The position numbers were made by a program, and so were the translations under genes. Positions 13,501-26,400 of a stretch of 64,000 nt of DNA are shown here, in pieces (position 1 is the first letter of the stretch; each line of letters opens with the position of its first letter). The stretch comes from Erythrocercus mccallii (lineage: Eukaryota > Chordata > Aves > Passeriformes > Dicruridae): positions 1 to 64,000 of the forward strand of contig VZRG01001541.1 of assembly GCA_013397435.1 (NCBI GenBank). The letters are read 5' to 3'. Under the pieces are notes generated by a model, which was not told where the DNA came from, searched no databases, and was given only the letters and a program-made list of their open reading frames with translations.

Positions 13501-16500
13501 TCCTGGTAGCAGGCATAATAGGAAAGCTTTGCATGAACAGAGACTGAAAAGACCGGGTGTGTAACTCTCGAAGGGAAATAAATGAGCAAGAAAAGACATG
13601 AAAGACAAGTTAGAGCAGACATGATAAAAGATCATAAAATAATGAATGACTTAGCTAGAGAGAAATTCTGAGTTTCTTAATACAAGGACAAGGAGACTGA
13701 CAACACAAAGAAAATATAGAATTGTGAAAAGGAATGATTTTTCATAGCCAGTTGAATCATGGAACTTTTTAACCTAGACAGTCAATGAAGAAGAACTTAA
13801 GGAGCCATTAATATGGGTATTAAAGCTGTCTGGATGATATTGAAGAAGGGACAGGAGTCAAGATGTTTCAGAATTAAGCTAATTTCTAGTGATTTGAAAT
13901 TAAACTAATTTCTAGTGATTTGAGAGACAAGGGAGTCAGAAAAGACAAAGTGAAGGACAGGAAATTATCTCTTGTTATCTGTCTTTGAGTTTCTTATATT
14001 TTTCTCTAGACAGAACAGAAAGTTATGGGTTTTTGGTTTCTTTGTGACAGACCCAATGGCTAAATATCCCTCACTTTTAGGCAATGCTACACAAAGAAAG
14101 ATGGACTCACTTTCTACATTCAAGTAGAAGGTGTAGTAATTTTCTGTATTCCAGAGAATATTCAACTCCCCCAAAAATCCTGCTCTCTGAAGTCAAGAGA
14201 GACATAGCAGTTTTAAGTAAGCAAACTGCCCACATGGAGCCCAATAAAACAGATATAATTGTAAGAATAAAATACAAAGGTATTATAAAGAAGACGTTTA
14301 CTTAGAAATGGCAGCCTCCTGGTCCAAAACTCTGTTTGCACAGTGGCTGAGATGCTGTCCTGAACAAGCCTGACTTGTGCAATTTCTATCTGCAACAAAT
14401 GTCACCCTCCTGCTTTTCAGTTACTTGAGACACTTTATTTTTTCAGGATCCTCAGTTAGATCCTACCAATCCTGTACTCTCCTAATCATTTAATCATCTC
14501 AATTTTCTCAACTATCTGGTTTTAGTCAAGAGATGACCAAAGCAGGCCATGAGCTTTCCAGCAAGGATTAAATCCTCCGTGATGGAATATCTCTGTGTAG
14601 CCTGGATGCTATTTTGAGTAGAGGCAAAAAAATCCCACCTCAGGGGAACTTTTGCTTGCTGAGGGCTCATATTCTGTCATTTATCAGTTAGATACACCCC
14701 AGCTTGCCTAGGAATGGGTTGGGCTAGACAACTGACAAGATGACAAGACACCTCCCTTTCTCCTTCCTTCTGTGCTGCTGGGAGTCATGTGTAGTGGCAG
14801 AAGTTTCAAGCATCATAAAAACATTGTGGTTTTGGGAAAGATGGAAAATAACGCATTAACAGAGCAACTTTTGTACAAAGAGAGCAGGAATGGCTCTTAG
14901 CTTACCTGCATCCTTGTTCCAGACAGCAAGGACTCGGAACACGAAGGCACTAAAGGTAGCTGCGAAGAAGCCTCTCCAATAATTGCGCACAGCAAAGTAG
15001 GTGGAGGTGACCTCGATGCTGAAAAGAACCCCTAGAAAGGGTTGGAAAGGGAGCAAAGTTAAAATAACAAGTGTAATGTTATAAGCATGAGAGAGGATTC
15101 TAAATGGCTTTCTAGAGCAGTGGCCTCCACTTTTTTTTGATCGTGCACCCTTACCAATAAAAGATTTTTGAGCATATACCCTCTCCCTGTATATCTATTT
15201 ATTTAAAAATAATATGCATGTACTACTGTATTAAAATATCGTGTACAATATCAAACATACACAAAAATAGAAATTAAACAAGGATGAGATAAAGACAAAA
15301 TAAACATAATTTAAAAAATAATTTGGTTTATTTTTTAATGGAACAAAAAAATGTTCTCACTAAAATAGTAATATTCTTTATTTTTTAAAATCTGGTTTTA
15401 ATGCTTTGTGATGCAGGGATTCAGAGGTCTGGTTCTATGTTAAATTATTTTGATACTTGGTCTAAAAAGAATATCTCACAAAGACACATAGCTACAAATG
15501 CAAGAAATGTGTCATTTGCTATGCTGGCTAAATCATGATACTATTTTTTCAATTCCACCCACCACCTATGCAAAGATTTTTGTTAAAATTTGGATAGTAA
15601 ATTTTTATCCTCTCTGATGTCAATCAGCTGTTCTTGCAAAATAATCAGAAGATGTTGAATTTTTATATTCTTAACAAGTGAGTTCAAAACCTACTGAAAA
15701 TCATAGTCTTGAAGATTTTTAAAAAGGTAGACATTTCTGGTTTCAAGTTTGAGTATATATATAATGAGAGTTTTTGTAGCTAAGATACTTACATTGTATT
15801 TGGCAACACATTCACAAAACCTCCACAAGTTTCTTTTGAAAAGCAGTTTCTCACCCACTGTTAGAACATCGCTTTCACCTTGAAGTACATCAAATATGTT
15901 TACTTTTTCAAAAATAACTGCTAGGTAATAATCTACTGACAGATACTTGTCATCTCAGAAAAGATCAGCAAATTCAGAACACTTGTATTTTTGTAAAAGA
16001 AAAAGGTGCAACTGGACTTTAAATTCTATTCTTCTTTAAAGTTGCTGTCAGATAACCAGCAAATGCCTGTAGGATTTTAATGGTCATTTCCCATCTCATT
16101 ATGAAGTATTGAAAAGATTCTACTCTTTCAGGCTCTTGTTTTTATGAAATGAACCACATCAACAACATCCTGTAGCACTTTGTGCACGTCTGGCTCCCAT
16201 TTCTTTGCTGCAGTAGCTCATCTGTGAACACTGCAGAGCATGAATTCCAGGTGCAGTGCTGTCTAGGTAACCTTAACCCCAGTGCTTCTCTTATTCTGCT
16301 CCACCTGTTGTTATACTTGCAGAGCTCTTCTATAAAACATTTTTTATTAAGTTGAGAATACAGCTTCTGTGGTAGATACTCCTTTTAGTGTCTCACAGAC
16401 AGAAGTTCTGCATTTCACTAGCGAAACAGAATCTGGAAAATACCATCATCTCAAGCAATTTAGAAACATGTGTACTCTAATCCAGCTGCACAGAAAACCT

Positions 16501-19500
16501 CTCCTACTGTGTAATTTGTACAGACTCTTGTTTCTTCAAACCTTAAGCAATGTCTGCTATGCATCTTCTAGCAGTGTTTACTGACGAGGAAACACATTTT
16601 AGTTTGCTGCTCTATTGCTTTCTGTGTGTTATCATAGCCATTTTTACATTTTATGGCAGCAAGAACAAGTGTTTCCCTTGTGGTATGAGTCATTTTCTCT
16701 CTTGCTGTGAAACAAGAAACCTCAAATGAGCCTTCTACACATTTGTCATTAGGTTCAGTGAAATTTTGTGACGTGTTAGATTGAATGTCACACGACTTGA
16801 AACATCACTGAAAATATTGTAGAGGTTTGTCTTCATGTTCTGGATGCCTAAATTTTAAATGTCTTGCTAACTCTGATGGCTTCATACTTTCATTAGTTAA
16901 ATGCTTCTCAAAGCATGATACACACGTAGGGTAAGGTTCATTGTTAACGATAGCAAATGTAAAATCATATTTAAAATAACCTTTGATAATTTTAATCTTT
17001 TTTGTCCGACTTTCTCTCAGATCTGATTAGCTGGCCATTGTTTGTACCTCCTAATGGGACTGAATAAGGGCCTGTACAAGAAGTGTCAGCTCTGCCACTT
17101 TCTTGTCATTTCTCTGTGCTCACATTATTAGTATTATCTTCAGTCCATAGCCTCTTTGCAGGAACCTTTTAAAGCCACTTTTCCAATTTGTGAGGATTAG
17201 TTTGGTTAACATTAGATAATATAATCCATAAATCCACTTAATCCAGTGTGGGCACACATCAATTGCAATTCATTGCAAAATGCTGAAAGAGAGTAAATGA
17301 TTGAGGGCACCATGGTCATCTCTCCATGTTGGGAGCAACTCTACATCTCATGCACTGTATGTGACAAGTGGCCATGTGACATACTAGGGCATCACTGCCA
17401 ATATAATACTAAAATACTTAATATAATGAAGCTTAATCTATTTACTTTTTTATATTAAAAAAAATAGAAATTCTGGTATTTCCTTCACACACCCACCAGA
17501 CCACCTTGTGCACCCCCTGGGGTATGCACACCCCAATTTGGAGACCACTGCTCTAGAGAGCCTTCTCCTCTTGCCTCCAGGAAGTGAAAAATATGCAGAA
17601 AAAAAGACTGTCAGAGATGCTGGAGGTTGAAAATGCTAAAGGTAAATGTCTCTGTCCAAAGTAAATGTCACATCAAATATGTGGTGCAGGAGAGAGGGAG
17701 AGAACAAGAGGACTAAGTGGGAGAGGATTTAGGTACCTGAGGAAAAGGAAACAGAACAGCCACTTGCCTCCAAGTGGTGTCCCAAAGCAGCAGCCAACAC
17801 CCACAGCACACCCCACAGTCAGGACATCCGTGTAATAATAGGGCTGCTACTGGCGAAAGAGACAAAGAGAGACAGACAAACAGAAGAAAGAAGGAAAGAA
17901 AACAGAGAGTGAGTAACAAAATTGGCAGGTATGACTGCATGATGTCACCCAGCTCTGTTGCCAGTCTCAGAGTTATAGCTATGTTTATCTTACTTCTCCC
18001 TTTGGGATGGCTTCAAAATACTGAAAAGGCAACACCTGGCACAGGACAGGCATACACCTGGAATCACACATTCAAGAAACATGAAGAAGGCAGCATCTCA
18101 TTTTCCTTTGAAACATACACATTTCTGTCACTGTGGAAGAAATATCTCATGGAAAATCCTCCAGAGGATGGAAGGAGCATAAGTAGGTTTTGCTCCATCT
18201 CTTTTACTTTGGCAGGGAATCTCAGGATGCACATGTGGCACAGAATGCCCCCAAAAAACCTACCCTGTGACTCAGTGTGCACAAGGCACACACATGTCCA
18301 GAGCAGAGTGTGGACTGATGCTGAAGGTTCTTCCATGCTGGGGAGGTGATTGGGTGACAGATCACCCAGTAAAACATTGTGCTGTCCTGGTGAAAATGGT
18401 CATAATAATTAAAGAAAGTAATTGGAAGGTTTAAAAGGGAGAGTCTTTCTAAGAGATTGGGTACCATTTGCTTGTCAAGGGCTAAACTGGCTTTTCAAAT
18501 CCATCCTCCTTAATACACAGGGTAGTATTTACATGCAACAACACCAAGAAGTTACACACCAGGGCAATATGAATTGAAACTGCAAGCTACATCCTGGACC
18601 AAGGTCAGTTGAAGATTACATGACTCCCAGGTAATGGAAATTACATTTGTCAATTGGGTGCAAATCCAAAAGAGGAACTAGGGCTACAGAAATTATGATA
18701 ACTTTCTGTGTGTTCCCATCCTACGGTGTTATCACAGACTCACAGCAACTTTTTGTCCTGTGTTTCTGAATGCTTCTCTATCTCCTTGTTCAGACCTGGG
18801 CTAACTGCAAGGTTAGATCAAGGGTAATAGGATCAGGGTGCTCAGGATGAGGCTGCTAGAGCAGCCTTGAACACCTTCAAGGGCAGAGATTCCTCAGCAT
18901 CTCTTGGCACCTGTGCCACCCTGAACCACCTTTGGGACAAGGGGAGAAATTATTTTCATGTGTAGATAGAATTTCCCTTGTTACAAGTTGTGCCTGTTGT
19001 CTCTTTGTCCTTTCTCTGTTCTCTGAGAAGACTTTGGCTATTTTGTCTGACATCTCTTTTATCTACCAAAGGCAGCAGTCAGATAAGTCCCTATTTAGCC
19101 TTCTGTTTTCTTCTCTAGCATCTCCCAGTCATCTATGTATGATGCATCCTGGAGTCTCTGAGACTTTGTTAACTCTAGGTATAGAGAAGGAAACAAGAAG
19201 CATAGACTTTTTCAGAGATTTTTTTGGGGTTGGGGTTTTCTTGCTTTATTTTTTTACCATGAAGGCAAATACCATTCTCCTGTATATTTCCAATGGTTCC
19301 ACCTGGCTGCGGTCTAATCCTTGGTTCTGAAACTCCTTTCTCTCAAGGCTTTTGGCAGACTGACAAATTTTGCCTTGAAGCCTCAGGCTTCAGCTCAGGC
19401 TGTCTACATCTTGCTAGACTGCCCACATATGTGCAGTTCTCAGCCTCTCTCTTGCTTAGCCTGATTTTCTTTCTGGTATCTTTTCTCAAGTTATCAACTG

Positions 19501-20167
19501 AAGAACCTCTAATCTGTAGCTGACAAACTATATTACTTCCTTGATTTTTTTTTTAATAACCAATCAGAGTAAAGATAAGTATTACTCTTGATGCAAGACC
19601 ATGTTGCATTTCTCAGCTAACTCATCCATTTGAAGACTAACAGGAAAGTAGTGCATGGAAGAACTAAAGCCAACTTAGATAAAAACATAGCATTTAAAAA
19701 ATTCTTACACTGAGCACAATAACTACGCAAAGAGGTTCAGGGCAGCACATGGAGAGAGGGGCAAGTGAAATGAAAGACAAATTATTTATGAATATATTTC
19801 CACTGCTTTAGGAAGAAGTTATCATGTGCCTTTGTTTAAACAAATTGAGTGAATCAGAAGACTAGTACAAATGCATAGGGGAGACATAAATTTTCAAATT
19901 TCTCCTCCAAGTGGGATCATGGAAAGTTGTGAAGGGACCACTGGAGTTGTCTCCCTGCTCAGAGGGCTGTTCGTTCTGTTAATTCCAAGGCTAGATCAGC
20001 TCCTTGTCCAGGGGAATCTTGCACATTTCCAAGGGTGGAAATTCCCTGGACACTCTGAACACCTATGCCAGTGCTGGACCACCCCTGGGAGAGAAGAACA
20101 TAATTTCCTTTAACAGAGTCAAAATTTCCCTTGTTGCAAGTTGTGCCCGTTGCCTCTTGCAAGTTTT

Positions 20168-20199
<32 letters not shown>

Positions 20200-23100
20200 T
20201 TTACTTCTGTTGCCTACTTGATTTTTATTGACATTCTGGACAGCCTTTGGTACTCTCCAGGTAGAACAATGTTCATGGCTGGCAGGGACTGAACAAGCTG
20301 CTTCATTAGAAATCAGCACTTAAATAGCAACCTTCCCTTCCTTTAGCTACCACCACTTACACGTGAAAAGAAAGAACTTGTGTTGCTGGAGTGGACAGGT
20401 ATCTGTGGAAAACCCTTCACGAGAGCAGGAAGTCTCACACAAGAGGAACTGTACATTAAATGCCACATATAGGAAGACACTTGCCTCCAAGAGGAGCCTT
20501 GAAGCAACATCCGACTCCAACTGCGCAAGCCGGCACCAGGAGGTCGAGCTGCCTATGCACATTCTGGAACAGGGAGTGCAGCCAGAGATGGGCATGCTGG
20601 GGTTAGAGGGAGCAAAGCCACGGCATTAGCACCCAGAACAATGAAAATAAGCAACAGCCAGCAGCACAGTCAGCCATTGCTATTACAAATAGCAGGCTCT
20701 ACACACTTTAGTGAAGTCTTTAGTACTGGCAGCTGGTCTCCAGCAGTGACATCTGGTCCTTGTGCACAGACAGGATCTAATCAAGTAAAACAGCACCTCC
20801 AGCTGTATTACACAGTCACTTTCTGCTAAGAGCCTGCACATAAAGGAGTTCCTACATTTATCTATATGTGCAGTTAATAGACTTTTTAATGCAACCAGTC
20901 AATACGGTGATCAGCCTGCAGAGGCTGTTCTGCAATAGCAAAAGCAGAGAGACGGTGTCAGTGTCTATAATTAGCAATGCTGTATAAATTTGGCTTAAAG
21001 ACAAATCGGTCTTTGTCTGCAGCTACTTTTTTATACAGTCAATTATCACAGTGCAAAGGCATCAATCACGAGATTGAAAACTTGACAAACATAGTCCTAA
21101 CCAGTCTCTGTAGTTTCTGGGTAACTTTGGTGGTCCTGCAGTTATTTGGACTGTATGTCTGGCCTTGCACTACTTTTGTTCAGCTTGTATTTTACTGCTC
21201 TACAGCAGTACAGTAACATCAATCTGTGTGTTTCCTCTGTGTTCCATGGCCTACCCATACTATCCTGGGTGTCCCAGGAGCTCAGCCTGTGGAAGAACTG
21301 TGTGCAGAGATATGTGCCTTACCTCATACACCCCACAGAAGATGGACATGAACTTGCTGAGTACCACAGCACAGATGCTGGCAATATGCACAAAAGGACC
21401 CTGCAAGAGAAGAGGAGGAGAAAATCAGAGAGGGTTGCACTCTGGTTACAGACAACCATTTAGCTACTACAGGCCTCACAATTTCTCTTTGGCTGTCTCA
21501 GCCACTAATAGAACCATTAAGATTGGAAAAGACCTCTGAGATCATTGAATTGAACCTTTAATGCAGCATCACTGTGTTCACCACTAAACCACGTCCCCAG
21601 GTGCCACAACCACACACCTTTTGAACTCTTCCAGGGATATTGATTCCACCACTTGCCTGTTTCAATGCCTGACCACCATCTCATTGAGGAAATTTTTCCT
21701 AATATCCAATCTAAACCTTGCCTGGTGCAACCTGAAGCCATTTCCTCTTGTTTTGTCGCAAGAGAGAATTGACTGAGAGAATTGGGAGAATTGACTGATC
21801 CCCACCTGGCTACAACCTCAGGTCAGGGAGTTATAGAGAGTGAGCAGGTCTCCCCTGAGCCTCCTTTTCTCCAGACCAAGCAACCCCATTTCCCTCAGCC
21901 ACTCCTCATAAGATTTGTGCTCTAATCTTTCTCAGTTCTCCTAGCTACCTTTAATTTTTTTTCCCTCTCAAAGACTACCCGACTTGAGTTCTTTGATGTT
22001 TCCTATATCATGTCTTTCAAAGTTGAAGGAAAATGGCCAGTGAAAGACAGGTGTTGCTGGAAAGAGCAGAGCTTTGAGAAGAGGAATGGTGGTGAAAGTA
22101 AGAAAACATTTACAGATTCTTCTTTCATAGACAACTCCCACCTTCCAGACTCTGGTCACCACTGCACACGGAATGAACAATATTTACCTCTTTCCCCACA
22201 GGCATGCCACTTCCAAGCCCAGCTGTGAGGGCCACAACTTTGGCCACAAAAGCTTTGAGAGTGAGATACTCCTTGAGGACCACTCCCCTCATAATTGTTT
22301 TGAGCTCTGGGATCCCAGACCCTGAAAACAACAGCAGAGCCGGGGGTGAACAAACCCACAGGCAAATGGAACAAGAAAAACGAGACAGACAGAAACAGAT
22401 CTTGCCATGCCTTCTGCCCTCACCAACAGCCTGTGGAGAGACGAAGTGGCAGAAACTGGCTGCAAACAGGATGAGGCCGAGCGGGAAGGCAACCCACACG
22501 GCGTACTGCAGGGGGACATTCGGGTGCAGCGCTCTATATGTCCACTTGTAGGCTGTAGACACACAAACAGAGAACCTGTCAGTAACCCCAGCTGCTCCAA
22601 ACAGGCTGGTAGACGTCAGAGAATCACACACTTGCTAAATGTGCCCATGCTAACTCTCCTTCAGAAGTGGTTCCCTAATGCTCCTTGTCTAAGACAAGCC
22701 TTATTTTGAGTACGAGTTCCCCAATAAAGCAGGTGTTCTGCAGGAATGGATAGAAGACACTATTAATTCCTGTGCACAAGTGTGGCACAAAAAGAGGTGT
22801 GTTACATGCAGCTGTGAAGATAAATCACTGTGCAGCATTTTCATTTGGCAGTCTGAGGGTCTCGTGTGGGTTCTGAAGGACAGCAAAGTGGTCCACCAAT
22901 CATTCCTTCATAGAAAACTAGTTTGAAAGGTCTGATTGTGATTTTCCTTCTACAGCAGCAGAATGAAGCTGTGCCAGCAGCTATTAAAACAGCAGTGATA
23001 CCATTGCTCAGCCAGGTACAACAACATAAGCTGCTGAGAATCCAAACTGGACTGCAGCTCCTCTGCAAATGCATCTTCCCTGCCTGGGCTTTCTTTCCAC

Positions 23101-23384
23101 ACAGCCTCAGCAGAGGCTGAGACTTGGCAGAGGAAAAGGAAAAAGAACACTGAAGGACTCAGCTGCAGAGAGTATAAAGGACAGGAACCCTCTGAGTAGA
23201 TCATACCAGTCACCTGGTAGATGGGGAAGATCTGGAGGGAGGAACATTGGGTTGAAGGAATGTTGGGAGCTTTGAGGAACTGCAGCAGCCCAGAGGAAAG
23301 GGTTGGTGTATGTGTGTGCCAGTCAGGATTGGGACACTGAGGGTAAGGACAAAGGTATGGTGCAGTGAACAGGGTGTGACAGTG

Positions 23385-23437
<53 letters not shown>

Positions 23438-26400
23438 CTGAGGTGAGGTCTGAAAGATCTTGTAATATTTGCAGCTGGCAAAGGGAGACAGCGCACAGGA
23501 AAAATGCAGGGAAGAGATATAAGACAGGGAATAGGAGATCTTTGTGAAAAGGGCAAAAGGAGAGGGCACTATATGCCCAGATGGCAGAAAAATTCAGGGC
23601 ACTGTATGCGTGAAAATTGGAAAGAACAAAAATGAGGTAAAAAGCAGGAACAGTGTCAGGAGGGCATCTAAGAGCCCCTTCCCCCCCACCACCCATATTC
23701 TTAACATTCTTGGGGAGAAAGGGAAGCAGTGTAACAGGAAAGGCCACAGTAACACTTCCTTGTGCTCCTGCATATTTAAGGGAGCAGAAAGAAAAGGAAT
23801 TCAAAAAATTGTTTGTCTTTGACTAATCATACACATATCCCTTACTTACTTCCCACTGTCCCACTTACTTCCAAATTTTCCCCTGCCATCCCTTTAAAGA
23901 ACCTCTCCCTAGCTTTTACTATGTTGCCAGAACTTCAAACTTCCCAAGCAGTGAGGGTTGAGCATGGGACAATGATGTTAAAGGAGGAGCAACACTGGTC
24001 ACTGGGCTTTGTAAAACATTTGTATCGTTTACTGTCTACTTTTGCAACACCTGAATGGGACCCACCCTGTACGGTCTTTGCACTGGCATAATCCACTCCC
24101 CAGCTCACCAACGCCATCACCAGACCCAACAGAACCAAGAAAATCCAATCCTCTCCAAGCTTCTTGGTAAAATATTTCTGGATGCGTTTAGCACAGTCTG
24201 TGGAGGGAAGAGTGAACCAGAAAAACTGAGTGAACATAGATGAAACTGTGTCTGCCTCTCCTGGGCTGAGAACTGACCAAAACCAGGGCTTATTTGAAGG
24301 CATCATGGGCTTCATGAAGGACTGGTACCCATCCCTCTCTCATACAGTTCTTTAACATCTTATGTAGTTTAAAAAAAATTAAAAAGGGGGGTGGGGTGGA
24401 TGTGCAGGACACACAGGGCAGAATTTAACATCTTGCACACTAGAAGCAAAAGTCTGATACAAGGAAGTCCTTTTCCTCCCATTACAGAGCTCTGTTGTGG
24501 AAATATTTACTTGGGACTGGTTTTTTATTCCAAACATATCTTTTCTCTTTTTAGGATGAAAGCTCATATGGAAAATGTTTTTCAACCCAGTAAGAGTCAA
24601 TTCCTTTTCCTTTCCCCTCTGCTTCTCCCCAGCTGCAATTGCTTAAATCCCACCTCTCTTGCTGGCCTGCCCAATATGTGGTAATAGGGTAATGAAACAT
24701 GAATTGTCCCTACCTTGACATTTGGAATAGTGCTCTTCTTTGATCTGTACTTGACTGTCACGTTTCAGGGGTCTTCCATTGTTCCTTTGGGCCTGTTTCT
24801 TCAGTAGTTTTGCTGCTTCCTTGTCTGAAATGTTATCTGTTATCTGGTCTGTGTATCGGCCATAAAGCTAGAGGAACAGAAAAGAAGAGAGATCACAAGG
24901 AAAAGGTAAGGCAAATACTCCTTCACAATAGCATTAAGGATGACAAGGCAGATCTACTAACAGACCCAAATGTACCAAGCAGGGAGACTGAGACACAGAA
25001 ACTCTCAGACAGATGCAGTTAATTTATTTTTTTCTTTTTTTCTCTCTAGTTTCCTCTTTCCAGTCTCTCCAAAACCTTTTCACCTCCTTTTGGGGAGTAT
25101 AAGATATGATCACAGAATATTAATTATTTTCTAATGTCCTGGTAAAAAAATGGATGAGAGATTGAACATTAAGAGACAGCATTTGAGCATTAAGAGACAG
25201 CTTTCTGGAGGTACAAAAGAAGGTCAAAGTAGTTCACATGAGGCCACCATCCTCAGGGCTGTCTCATAGATTTCAGCAGCACTGTAAAACATCTCTGAAG
25301 GTTTTGAGAGGCATTACGCTCTCAAACAGGCTGCAGGAATGTCCTGCATCTGTTCCTCCTGCTGCCAAGGAATGCTTAACAGGGCACACAGCCACTGACG
25401 GTGCTCCTGGAGGAAAAGAAGCAGCATCATCTCAAAAATATCACAGGCTGCTGCACACCTCCAATCATTATTTACCTGAATCAGCATTTTTAGTCCTCCT
25501 GTATCTCCAATTCCTCTGAAATTCCTAATTGCTTAATCTAGTCTTTTTCTTCAGGTAGTAAACTTGAAATGCATTTGGCTATATGCCATTCACAATCAGC
25601 TGCACGTGCTTACCAAGGACATTTCTTACATGGGTCTACAGTAAACTGGACAGTTGTGCTGTCTTGGCAACTCCTTAAGGGAGTTTCAAGAACACTGACT
25701 GTGCCCTGTGTTTGTGTACCAGATTCCCTGAAAGCAGCTATCCCACCTCACTCTCTCAGAGTATAGTTGGGGAAGGTGTGCATTTGAGAAGCAGAGAATA
25801 AGCATCTTATTGCATGTCCTTCAGTGAACCAGGTTTGGCTTTACTTCGCACCAGGTTATCACCTGATGCACTTCCCACCTGTGACAGGGTGACCCTTTGC
25901 TCCCTCTCCAGCACAACATCTCCTTCTCTGAAGTTTTCTGAGTGGCAGGAGGTGAATGAGCCATGTTTTGATCAGCAAAATCAGGCACTTAAGCTGGAGA
26001 ATGACAGGAGGTATGACAGAGATAAAGCACTACCACACACTTAGGAGACATTTCTATTTGACAGTTCCTGCCTCCCCCTTTCAAGGTAACAAAAAAGTTG
26101 TTCCTATTCCCTTGAGATAAAATAGATACAGAGATTCACAGAAAGATTTGCATTGGAAGGCACCTCTGGAGGTTTCTGGTCCAAGCCCCTGCCCACAGCC
26201 TGCAAATTCCAAAGCCAGGTAAGCCAGATTAGTCTGTTCAAGACCTTATCCAGGCAACTCCTAAACATCTCCAGGAGTAGAAATTACCCACCTTCTCTGA
26301 GCACCTGTTTCTGTGCTCTACCAATTAGTGTTTCAACATAACAAATATGACTGAAGGTCCTAAGTATTTTATTTGCACATATTCCTGAACAGACACTTCA

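Larger units (their letters stand above)
17847..21322 (-). other. CLCN1: CLCN1 intron 6 (holds exon 7A)
   Basis: A 3.5-kb intron that carries two CR1 pieces, a GTTTT repeat and the alternative exon 7A. About 2.6 kb separates exon 7A from exon 7 and about 0.76 kb separates it from exon 6. Confidence 0.8.
22553..24713 (-). other. CLCN1: CLCN1 introns 3 and 2
   Basis: Introns 22553-24065 and 24198-24713. The first carries the (GT)n run. A purine-rich plus-strand stretch (23,100-23,660) opens spurious frames. Confidence 0.7.

Noticed and set aside
17774..18349. 191-codon plus-strand frame
   Set aside because: It starts antisense to CLCN1 exon 7 and continues into intron. No recognisable protein.
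22950..23804. Longest minus-strand reading frame (284 codons)
   Set aside because: It runs through the (GT)n microsatellite as alternating Thr-His and shows no domain. It lies in CLCN1 intron 3.
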